In this document: positions 1 to 5,538 of the stretch, piece after piece
How the letters are laid out: the number at the start of each line of letters is the position of its first letter
How positions within the stretch are numbered: position 1 is the stretch's first letter
Origin: Hyphomicrobiales bacterium
GTDB taxonomy: Bacteria > Pseudomonadota > Alphaproteobacteria > Rhizobiales > Devosiaceae
Length of the DNA stretch: 6,555 nucleotides
NCBI GenBank assembly: GCA_026989045.1
Contig: JALSJY010000013.1
Location: forward strand, 1 to 6,555
Reading direction: 5' to 3'
Position numbers and translations under genes: made by a program
Notes under the pieces: model-generated
Database searches by the model: none
Seen by the model: only the letters and a program-made list of their open reading frames with translations
Told to the model about the DNA's origin: nothing

Positions 1-20
1 CCAGTAACAAATCCTCAATG

Positions 21-150
21 TCATTGCGCACTTGATGCGCAATTTAGCAGCGTCAAGTCTTTGACGCATTAGAGTTTTTTGCAAGTAGAATAGATTCTTA
101 TACTCGTTAGATAACGAGCTACTGGATTCCTGCTTTCGCAGGAAAGACGA
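21..150. repeat. Cluster of four short perfect inverted repeats (intergenic palindromic element)
   Basis: Four perfect inverted repeats lie within about 120 bases. They are ATTGCGCA/TGCGCAAT at 23-30 and 36-43 (loop CTTGA), GCGTCAA/TTGACGC at 50-56 and 61-67 (loop GTCT), CTCGTTA/TAACGAG at 103-109 and 112-118, and TTCCTGC/GCAGGAA at 127-133 and 138-144 (loop TTTC). The cluster opens with GTCATTGCGC and ends with GGAAAGACGA, which resembles dispersed palindromic repeats common in alphaproteobacterial genomes. No reading frame of note covers it. It sits downstream of the leftward acyltransferase gene. The structure is seen directly; membership of a dispersed repeat family is inferred, because only one copy of the composite is in the window. 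Confidence 0.6.
127..144 (-). terminator. Stable GNRA-type hairpin 33 nt after the acyltransferase stop codon
   Basis: Read on the minus strand this is TTCCTGC-GAAA-GCAGGAA, a 7-bp perfect stem closed by a GAAA (GNRA) tetraloop, which is unusually stable in RNA. It lies 33 nt beyond the stop of the leftward acyltransferase gene, so it would be in that mRNA's 3' end. No T-run follows on the minus strand, so it is not a classical Rho-independent terminator. It may instead protect the 3' end or just be part of the palindrome cluster. Confidence 0.3.
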
Positions 151-177
151 TAGAGCGAGGCGATAACTAGACAACAA

Positions 178-1740
178 TCAAAGCAAGTGCGCAATCGAAT
201 TTGCATAATATTCTAGCAGGAGTTTTTCTTGCCAGTTTGGGCGGTATTTATCGTCTTCTTCTCGAACAATATGGCGTAGGGTTAGCATTCGTAATCCCAC
301 CTCAACTAGATAATCATGATCATTGCGGGGAATGTGAATATGTACTGATTTTGCTTCTAATTCGTTTATTAAATTAAAGACCTTGCTCTTTAGTTCAAAT
401 AAAGAAAGCGGGCGTGCGCCTTCTTGGACAAAGATTGTTGCGAGTAATGAGACTGGTAATACTGGCACAGCTTTGCCAACCTCTTGCATTAGGCTTTGCC
501 CTAGTTTCTCTATCTCCTTAAAGCGTTGTTCTTCGCCCATTAAGCGTAAATCTAAGGCTTCTTTATTTTTGTCGTCGTTGGTCGCTTCTCTCTTTGCGCT
601 CACGCCGCGCAGGCTGGCTCCCCCCGTCCGAGCCTGCCCCGTGCTTGACACGGGGACACCCCCGACGTTTATTCTTTTCCCACTCACACCTTTGAGGTTT
701 TCGCCCCTGCCGTTGTCCTTTAGATATTTACGCATCGAAACTGGTTTGCCAAATGAAACGCAGGCATAACCATAGCGAAACCAATTTCCTGTGAAGGCTA
801 ATTTTATCTGATGGCCAATAAAGCCAAAAAATACTTTTGGTGAAAATTTGAATTTTGGTTTTTCGCCTTGTTTTTTATTGGCATTGGCGCTGAGCATTCT
901 GTCTTCAAGCACCCGATCATAATTTAGACCAACAGGAATAAACACCACATCTCGCTCGCCTTTTGGGTCAAAATCACTAATCATATAAGAAAGTAAGCCA
1001 AATTTTGGTGGGCGCAATTTACCGTCTCGTGAAAGTCCGCCTTCGGGGAAAACTGCTTGAGTTACGCCAGCTTGTGTTGCCATGTGGACATAACGGGATA
1101 AGACTTTTCGATAAAGAGTATTGCTGCTTGATTGACGACGCACAAAATATGCTCCCATGGCACGAATGAGGTTTTGTAGCGCCCAAATTCTTGCCCATTC
1201 GCCAACCGCATAAGAAAGTGCAGAAGAAGTTGCCGCCATATAGGTAACGAGAACATAATCCATGTTGGAGCGGTGGTTCATCACAAAAACCACGCTTGAA
1301 TTACTATCAATTTCCTTAAGCGCTGCTTCATCTGGATTACCCAATCTCACCCGATAGAGCATTTTCGAAAGTGAGCGAGCTAGTTTTGTGCCTATCTTAA
1401 AATATGTGTAGTGGGAGAAAGCTGGCACAACTTCATTGGCGTAACGTCTAGCTTTTTTCATTATAATTTCACGAGGTGAGCCTGTTTCTTTTGCTTGGCT
1501 TTCAATCGCTTTGATGACTTCTGGGTCAAACATAAGCGCATCAATTAGCGCCTCACGTTTGGTTAGCTTAAAAGGTTGGATTTTTAGTGAAAGTTTTGAG
1601 TTTAGTTTTTCAATAGCCTTGTTAGCACGGCGGCGCAAAAACCAGCGCACCGAGGGCGCAAGCAATCTATCAATCAGACCAATGGTGGCTAAAATTGCAG
1701 CGAGTATTACTAGCCAAATTGGTAGTGTGATTTCTCCCAT
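178..1740 (-). CDS. PlsB-like glycerol-3-phosphate / 1-acylglycerol-3-phosphate acyltransferase with in-frame repeat insert
   Basis: This is a 520-residue membrane-associated acyltransferase that should transfer an acyl chain to glycerol 3-phosphate or its monoacyl form in phospholipid synthesis. Residues 5-27 form an N-terminal hydrophobic anchor followed by an Arg-rich stretch. Block I NHRSNMD (155-161) has the NHX4D catalytic His and Asp; block II GAYFVRR is at 196-202; block III FPEGG with SRDGKLRPPK is at 231-246; block IV FIPVGLNYDR is at 267-276. The conserved C-terminal part, including VPVLPVSLLAT (425-435), ends in ANSIAHLL. The start ATG has a purine-rich AGGGGGAG just upstream. Family members that I recall run to about 470 residues; the excess is the stretch around residues 344-395, encoded by GC-rich palindromic DNA. 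The gene follows the exported-protein gene on the same strand after 63 nt. The fold is clear; whether the acceptor is glycerol 3-phosphate or lysophosphatidate is not, so no symbol is given. Confidence 0.9.
   Translation of the reverse strand: MGEITLPIWLVILAAILATIGLIDRLLAPSVRWFLRRRANKAIEKLNSKLSLKIQPFKLTKREALIDALMFDPEVIKAIESQAKETGSPREIIMKKARRYANEVVPAFSHYTYFKIGTKLARSLSKMLYRVRLGNPDEAALKEIDSNSSVVFVMNHRSNMDYVLVTYMAATSSALSYAVGEWARIWALQNLIRAMGAYFVRRQSSSNTLYRKVLSRYVHMATQAGVTQAVFPEGGLSRDGKLRPPKFGLLSYMISDFDPKGERDVVFIPVGLNYDRVLEDRMLSANANKKQGEKPKFKFSPKVFFGFIGHQIKLAFTGNWFRYGYACVSFGKPVSMRKYLKDNGRGENLKGVSGKRINVGGVPVSSTGQARTGGASLRGVSAKREATNDDKNKEALDLRLMGEEQRFKEIEKLGQSLMQEVGKAVPVLPVSLLATIFVQEGARPLSLFELKSKVFNLINELEAKSVHIHIPRNDHDYLVEVGLRMLTLRHIVREEDDKYRPNWQEKLLLEYYANSIAHLL
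556..711 (-). repeat. GC-rich palindromic repeat inserted in frame in the acyltransferase gene
   Basis: The core is strikingly GC-rich: 46 of 60 bases at 601-660 are G or C, in an otherwise AT-rich window. It holds two adjoining inverted repeats, GCAGGCT/AGCCTGC at 609-615 and 631-637, and CCCCGTG/CACGGGG at 637-643 and 649-655 with loop CTTGA. On the coding strand it is flanked by an imperfect direct repeat encoding LKGVSGKR (residues 349-356) and LRGVSAKR (377-384). It stays open in frame and encodes Gly-, Ser- and Lys/Arg-rich sequence between the acyltransferase core and the C-terminal domain, where relatives continue directly. The outer limits given are estimates from where family-like sequence stops and resumes. 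It behaves like the Rickettsia palindromic elements found in genes, though its sequence is not recognisably one of those. Confidence 0.7.
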
Positions 1741-1803
1741 AACTCCCCCTGATTATGAGTAAAGCCGAGATTATCTTATTGCGCAAGTTTTGCTTAGGTT
1801 TAT

Positions 1804-2550
1804 CTATCTAGTTTTGCATGGCTCTGTTGTATCTAATACTGGTTGAAAATCAAAATTAAGCGCCGCCTCGTCTAAAAATGCTCTTTTTTCTTCGCTAAGC
1901 AAAGGAATTAAATGTGAAACATCTCTTGGTTCAATCTCATCTTTAAGCAATGGGTTCACTAATTTGCTGAAATAATATTCTATATCAGGATTTAGGTCAA
2001 TTAATTCGCTTGAGGAGTTGGCATATAATAATGAGGAGCTAGAAGAGCGATAAGTTTTTGCATATTCAAAAATCTCATCAATTATATCTGCTGCTTCTTG
2101 CTCTGCTTTATTATTTGGCAAACGAGAATATTGCCCACAAAAATAGAAATCTTCAAAGTCTACTTCATAATAAGTATCCATCAATTCTACCGCCAAGGAT
2201 ACTGAAAGACAGGAAATAAAATAACCTTTTCCTGACCTAGAATAGTGTATTTTCCAGTTTTTGAAATTAGTTTTTTCTTCCCCAGAAATAGAAAAATTTG
2301 GATAATGATCTAAGTAAACAGCATATTCTTGTCTGATTGAGAATTTACAGGGATTTTCACCCTCTTTCATAGTAGATTTATCATTTAGAAATGTTTTTTC
2401 TTGTTCGCTTAGCTGGTTATATCTTGGATGTGGGTTGTCTTCAAATGACCAAGAATTTTGCGCTATTGCGGTGTTAATACTGAATAGAAAAAAGAAAATA
2501 AAAGACCCAAATATGGCTAAAGGATTGAACCTTGTCTTTATCTTATCCAC
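1804..2550 (-). CDS. Hypothetical exported protein
   Basis: I do not recognise this 248-residue protein. The start is a GTG with AGGAGA six nt upstream; the ATG nearer the ribosome site is out of frame and hits a stop at once. A basic n-region (MDKIKTR) and a hydrophobic stretch (about 12-30) end in TAIA-QNS, a good signal peptidase I site after Ala30, so the mature protein should be periplasmic or secreted. It has no lipobox. The mature part is acidic and rich in Asn, Ser and aromatics, with four Cys (68, 114, 138, 245) that could form disulfides, a Ser run at 169-173, and predicted helices around 147-168 and 219-231. The gene is AT-rich. It is divergent from the small helical-protein gene (52-nt gap) and lies upstream of the acyltransferase gene on the same strand; that proximity alone does not show a shared function. 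Confidence 0.8.
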   Translation of the reverse strand: MDKIKTRFNPLAIFGSFIFFFLFSINTAIAQNSWSFEDNPHPRYNQLSEQEKTFLNDKSTMKEGENPCKFSIRQEYAVYLDHYPNFSISGEEKTNFKNWKIHYSRSGKGYFISCLSVSLAVELMDTYYEVDFEDFYFCGQYSRLPNNKAEQEAADIIDEIFEYAKTYRSSSSSLLYANSSSELIDLNPDIEYYFSKLVNPLLKDEIEPRDVSHLIPLLSEEKRAFLDEAALNFDFQPVLDTTEPCKTR

Positions 2551-2602
2551 GTCATTCTCCTGTTAATATATTATTAGGGAATGTAACGAAAGGAATAGTT
2601 TA
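2551..2602. promoter_or_regulatory. Divergent intergenic region with candidate promoter for the helical-protein gene
   Basis: This 52-bp gap must carry the 5' signals of both divergent genes. Rightward, AAAGGA at 2589-2594 is eight nt from the ATG at 2603. TATATT at 2567-2572 is a possible -10 box for that gene, with only a poor -35 match (TATCCA, 2544-2549) inside the neighbouring gene. Leftward, the ribosome site AGGAGA lies at 2554-2559. No convincing leftward promoter boxes were found. Confidence 0.3.
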
Positions 2603-3016
2603 ATGCAAGATCAAGAAATTGATGCGCAACAATGTAGAATATTGCGACAGGCTGATGAAATATTGAGACAGCAAATTACTAATTTTGCAAGCACAGCAAC
2701 TCAAGAGAGAAATAATTTAAACTTATTGCGATCTGAAATGTCAAAATTGATAGATGAATTATATAAACAAGAAGCGCTAAGAGCTACTGCTGCTATTGCC
2801 ACAGGTGGACGTAGTTTAGTTTCTTCTGCTGGGGGAATAATTACTAGTGAAATTTCTGATCAAATAGCTATTCTTAAAAGTAAAATAAATACTCTAGAAA
2901 TTAAAATTTCTTATTCAACAGCAGAAGTTAGGCGTTTACAAGACAAAGCAGACTTAGCTGCTAATGACTTAGAGAAAAATGCAGCTGAAATGAGAAACCT
3001 CAATTGCTCTGCTTAA
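2603..3016 (+). CDS. Hypothetical small helical (coiled-coil-like) protein
   Basis: I do not recognise this 137-residue protein. AAAGGA eight nt before the ATG supports the start. There is no signal peptide, so it should be cytoplasmic. It appears almost entirely alpha-helical: residues about 5-60 and 82-133 are rich in Gln, Glu, Lys, Arg, Leu and Ile with heptad-like spacing, separated by a small-residue segment ATGGRSLVSSAGGIIT (66-81). This is the pattern of an antiparallel helical hairpin. The only two Cys, 11 and 135, lie at opposite ends of the chain and would meet in such a hairpin. Codons are very AT-rich (15 of 60 bases GC at 2881-2940). Its stop codon abuts that of the convergent FAH-family gene. 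Phage, secretion-system or structural roles are possible, but nothing decides among them. Confidence 0.75.
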   Translation: MQDQEIDAQQCRILRQADEILRQQITNFASTATQERNNLNLLRSEMSKLIDELYKQEALRATAAIATGGRSLVSSAGGIITSEISDQIAILKSKINTLEIKISYSTAEVRRLQDKADLAANDLEKNAAEMRNLNCSA

Positions 3017-3862
3017 TCACCCATCAATTGTAAGCTGGTTCTGCTCTCCTAAACCCTCAACACTAAGGCGCATTTTTTGTCCTGCTTTTAAGAATACTGC
3101 TTCTGGTTTTTGTCCCATGCCAACTCCCGGAGGAGTGCCTGTTGCGATTATATCACCGGGTAGCAAAGTCATAAATTGGCTAACATAATGCACTAAATAT
3201 TTTACCCCATAGACCATAGTTTTTGTTGTGCCATTTTGCATTTTTTTGCCATCTAGCTCTAGCCAAAGTGCTAAATTTTGCGGATCAACAATTTCGTCTT
3301 TTGTTACTAGCCAAGGTCCGATTGGGCCAAATGTGTCAGCAGATTTACCCTTAACCCATTGTCCCGCTCGCTCAATCTGATTTTCACGCTCTGAAATATC
3401 ATTGACCACACAATAACCAGCTACATGATCTAGCGCATTTTGTTCAGATATATATGCCCCCTTAGTGCCAATCACTATGCCAAGCTCCACCTCCCAGTCC
3501 AGCTTTTTTGAATTAGATGGAATAATAACATTATCATTTGGCCCGCAAATACAGGTGGTAGCTTTCATGAACATAATTGGCTCAGGCGGCACGTCAAGTC
3601 CAGCCTCGGCGGCGTGATCGGCATAATTTAGGCCAATGCCAATAAATTTACTCACATTGCCAACACATGCACCAATGCGCTCACTTGCATCTAATTTTGG
3701 TAGGGAATTAAGGTTAGCTTGGCGGATTTTTTCTAATCCGCTTGGGCTAATGGCTTCACCTGCAATATCGTCAATTATTGAAGAGAGGTCAGCAATTGAT
3801 CCATCGTTCAAAAGAATGGCTGGTTTTTCATTCCCTAAATTCCCGATACGCATAAGCTTCAT
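3017..3862 (-). CDS. FAH-family hydrolase, probable 2,4-diketo-3-deoxy-L-fuconate hydrolase
   Basis: This 281-residue protein belongs to the fumarylacetoacetate hydrolase family, which cleaves or isomerises beta-diketo acids with a bound divalent metal. Motifs seen in order are FIGIGLNYADHAAE (73-86), with the His83/Glu86 pair matching the family's catalytic dyad; LDWEVELG (121-128) with metal-ligand Glu124 and Glu126; VVND with Asp155 as third ligand; GKSADTFGPIGPW (172-184); and GDIIATGTPPGVG (236-248). The N-terminal part (MKLMRIGNLGNEKPAIL) and overall length resemble hydrolases of the L-fucose pathway that split 2,4-diketo-3-deoxy-L-fuconate into pyruvate and L-lactate. AAGGGA lies eight nt before the ATG; Met4 is a less likely start. 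The gene is divergent from the L-lactate dehydrogenase gene, which fits that product. The family call is firm; the substrate is inferred, and ureidoglycolate lyase or acylpyruvase activity remain alternatives. Confidence 0.9.
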   Translation of the reverse strand: MKLMRIGNLGNEKPAILLNDGSIADLSSIIDDIAGEAISPSGLEKIRQANLNSLPKLDASERIGACVGNVSKFIGIGLNYADHAAEAGLDVPPEPIMFMKATTCICGPNDNVIIPSNSKKLDWEVELGIVIGTKGAYISEQNALDHVAGYCVVNDISERENQIERAGQWVKGKSADTFGPIGPWLVTKDEIVDPQNLALWLELDGKKMQNGTTKTMVYGVKYLVHYVSQFMTLLPGDIIATGTPPGVGMGQKPEAVFLKAGQKMRLSVEGLGEQNQLTIDG

Positions 3863-3983
3863 CTCAATTATCCCTTATTTAATTAACCTGTTTTATTAAG
3901 GTGAACGCCAAAAACATGTTAAAAGTCAAGATATTTTGAATATACTATAGCGAATTATAAAGAATGTGGAAAACGAGAAGAAA
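3863..3983. promoter_or_regulatory. Divergent promoter region between the FAH-family gene and lldD
   Basis: This AT-rich 121-bp gap separates two divergent metabolic genes. For lldD, TATACT at 3941-3946 is a plausible -10 box with TTAAAA at 3919-3924 as a -35 box 16 nt upstream; transcription would then begin near 3953. Leftward, CTTGAC on the minus strand (3930-3925) is a good -35 hexamer but has no clear -10 partner at normal spacing. The region also includes a seven-codon open frame (ATG at 3964, TGA at 3985-3987) overlapping the lldD start. No clear operator palindrome was seen. Confidence 0.4.
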
Positions 3984-5138
3984 ATGAAACTTAAAAACGC
4001 ATTAACAGTTGCAGACTTAAAATCTATGGCAAAAACTCGTGTGCCTAAGATGTTTTTTGATTATGCAGATTCTGGTGCTTTAACTGAGCAAACCTATCGT
4101 GAGAATGAGAGCGATTATAGCAAAATTTTGCTCAGACAAAGAATTGCTAGAAAACTATCAGGGCGCTCTTTAAAAACCAAAATGATAGGGCAAGATGTTT
4201 CAATGCCACTAGCGCTTGCCCCTGTTGGTATGACTGGCATGCAGCACGCTAATGGAGAAATTTTAGCAGCCATTGCAGCAAAAAAAGTAGGCATTCCTTT
4301 TACGCTTTCGACAATGTCCATATGCTCAATTGAAGATATTGCACAAGCAACCAATGTGCCATTTTGGTTTCAGCTTTATGTGATGCGTGATCATGATTAC
4401 GTGCGCAATACACTTGATAGGGCAAAGGCAGCAGGGGTTAGTGCGCTGGTTTTAACAATGGATTTGCAGATATTAGCGCAACGTCACAAAGATTTGCGTA
4501 ATGGTTTGACCGCTCCGCCACAATTTACCCCAAAACATATTTATCAAATGGCAAGCCGCCCAATGTGGTGTTTAAGAATGTTGGGAACAAAAAGACATTC
4601 ATTTGGTAATATTAAGGGGCATGCAAAGGGAACGGATAATTTACGCTCAATTGCCACTTGGACGCACGATCAATTTGACCTTGAGCTGACTTGGGATAGT
4701 GTTAAATGGATAAAGGATTATTGGGGTGGCAAGCTTATTTTGAAGGGAATTCTTGATAAAGATGATGCCAAAGCTGCGGTTAATGCAGGCGCTGATGCAA
4801 TAATTGTTTCAAATCATGGCGGCCGCCAGCTTGATGGCGCGCCATCTTCTATTAAAGTGTTGCCTCAAATTGTTGAGGCAGTTGGAAAACAAGTAGAAAT
4901 TCATATTGATAGTGGCATAAGAAATGGCCAAGATATATTAAAAGCCAAAGCGCTTGGCGCTCAAGGGGCATATATTGGCCGCCCATATATTTATGGTCTT
5001 GGTGCAGGGGGTGAGGCAGGTGTTACGCGGGCTTTGGATATAATTCGTGCTGAGCTTGACACAACAATGGCTCTTTGTGGTGAGCGTGATATAAATAACG
5101 TCGGCGCTCACAACATATATTCAAACGATTTAAACTAA
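3984..5138 (+). CDS. lldD: FMN-dependent L-lactate dehydrogenase (alpha-hydroxy-acid dehydrogenase family)
   Basis: This enzyme oxidises L-lactate to pyruvate with FMN, normally passing electrons to the quinone pool at the inner membrane. Family landmarks, numbered from the ATG chosen here, are Tyr27 (FDYADSG), LALAPVGMTG (76-85), FQLYV with Tyr132, TMDL (158-161), the loop RHKDLRNG (167-174), LILKG with FMN-contacting Lys254, and SNHGGRQLD with catalytic His278 and substrate Arg281. The phosphate-binding segments IDSGIRNG (308-315) and YIGRPYIYG follow. The length of 384 residues is normal. A GTG at 3966 would add six residues (MENEKK), but the ATG gives the MKLK start typical of the family, has purine-rich GAGAAG upstream, and leaves a normal 5' leader from the predicted promoter. 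Other 2-hydroxy-acid oxidases, such as mandelate or glycolate oxidases, share the fold; lactate is favoured by overall sequence and the FAH-family neighbour. Confidence 0.9.
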   Translation: MKLKNALTVADLKSMAKTRVPKMFFDYADSGALTEQTYRENESDYSKILLRQRIARKLSGRSLKTKMIGQDVSMPLALAPVGMTGMQHANGEILAAIAAKKVGIPFTLSTMSICSIEDIAQATNVPFWFQLYVMRDHDYVRNTLDRAKAAGVSALVLTMDLQILAQRHKDLRNGLTAPPQFTPKHIYQMASRPMWCLRMLGTKRHSFGNIKGHAKGTDNLRSIATWTHDQFDLELTWDSVKWIKDYWGGKLILKGILDKDDAKAAVNAGADAIIVSNHGGRQLDGAPSSIKVLPQIVEAVGKQVEIHIDSGIRNGQDILKAKALGAQGAYIGRPYIYGLGAGGEAGVTRALDIIRAELDTTMALCGERDINNVGAHNIYSNDLN

Positions 5139-5182
5139 AATGCTGTAATATACTTCACAAAATTTCTTACAAGGGCTACATA

Positions 5183-5250
5183 CTCGTGCTTCGAGATTTT
5201 GCTAGTATATTTTTGCATTTTTTCTAAATTCAGCCAATTATTTGGCTTTT
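5183..5250 (+). terminator. Candidate Rho-independent terminator(s) after lldD
   Basis: The better hairpin is AGCCAA-TTAT-TTGGCT at 5232-5247, running into TTTT at 5247-5250, which suits rightward termination of lldD; it overlaps the last bases of the convergent DUF2892 gene. Upstream, a weaker CTCG-TGCTT-CGAG hairpin (5183-5195) is followed by T-runs at 5197-5200, 5210-5214 and 5218-5223. Stems are short, so efficiency is uncertain. On the minus strand neither hairpin is followed by a T-run. Confidence 0.45.
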
Positions 5251-5461
5251 ACTCTTTATTCTTGCAGGTGTTGATGCCAAATATGGTGTAAAGTGCGCAC
5301 CAGCCAATTACACCTGTAAATAATGCTACTATACCAGCAATAGCGGCTATCCAAGTCATAGCAGAGCCTGTATCACCCCAACTTGTCCAAGCAAAGGCAA
5401 GTAAGACAAGGCCAATTACCACACGAATTATTCGATCAATATTTCCAGCATTTTGTTTCAT
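5249..5461 (-). CDS. DUF2892 (YgaP-type transmembrane domain) small inner-membrane protein
   Basis: This 70-residue protein matches the DUF2892 family pattern: an N-terminal MKQNAGNIDRIIR, two hydrophobic segments at about 11-28 and 34-53, then GWCALYTIFGINTC with Cys55 and Cys66. It should be an inner-membrane hairpin. The same domain forms the membrane part of YgaP-type rhodanese proteins, but here it stands alone without a rhodanese domain, and the role of such stand-alone forms is unknown. AGGAGA five nt before the ATG is a strong ribosome site. It has a candidate promoter of its own just upstream and lies 77 nt after the response regulator on the same strand, so cotranscription is possible but not required. 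Confidence 0.85.
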   Translation of the reverse strand: MKQNAGNIDRIIRVVIGLVLLAFAWTSWGDTGSAMTWIAAIAGIVALFTGVIGWCALYTIFGINTCKNKE

Positions 5462-5486
5462 AATAATCTCCTATTCTATTAGTTAA

Positions 5487-5515
5487 ATAAGAGCTTGTTA
5501 ATATAAAAAGTCAAG
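5487..5515 (-). promoter_or_regulatory. Candidate sigma-70-type promoter for the DUF2892 gene
   Basis: On the minus strand CTTGAC (5515-5510) matches the alphaproteobacterial -35 element. A 17-nt spacer leads to TCTTAT (5492-5487) as a moderate -10 box. Transcription would start near 5480, about 19 nt before the DUF2892 start codon, which places the AGGAGA ribosome site in a short leader. The -10 match is imperfect. Confidence 0.4.
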
Positions 5516-5538
5516 TGCTTCATGTTTTTGTGATGTTA

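Noticed and set aside
50..80. Rightward Rho-independent terminator (hairpin 50-67, T-run 75-80)
   Set aside because: Seven bases separate stem and T-run, and no rightward gene is visible upstream within the window; it is better explained as part of the repeat cluster.
21..150. Possible CRISPR array or tRNA in the palindrome cluster
   Set aside because: The palindromes differ from one another with no regular repeat-spacer pattern, and no cloverleaf can be drawn.
383..769. 128-residue open frame on the plus strand
   Set aside because: It lies wholly antisense to the acyltransferase gene and is kept open largely by the GC-rich insert; it has no family-like motifs or ribosome site.
1804..3016. 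Toxin-antitoxin or defence system formed by the two orphan genes
   Set aside because: The genes are divergent, one product is exported, and neither shows a nuclease, antitoxin or DNA-binding motif.
3636..3899. 87-residue open frame on the plus strand
   Set aside because: It is antisense to the 5' part of the FAH-family gene, whose motifs are unambiguous, and the start lacks a ribosome site.
3966..3983. GTG-initiated six-residue N-terminal extension of LldD
   Set aside because: The ATG at 3984 gives the family-typical MKLK start, better upstream purines and a normal leader length from the candidate promoter.
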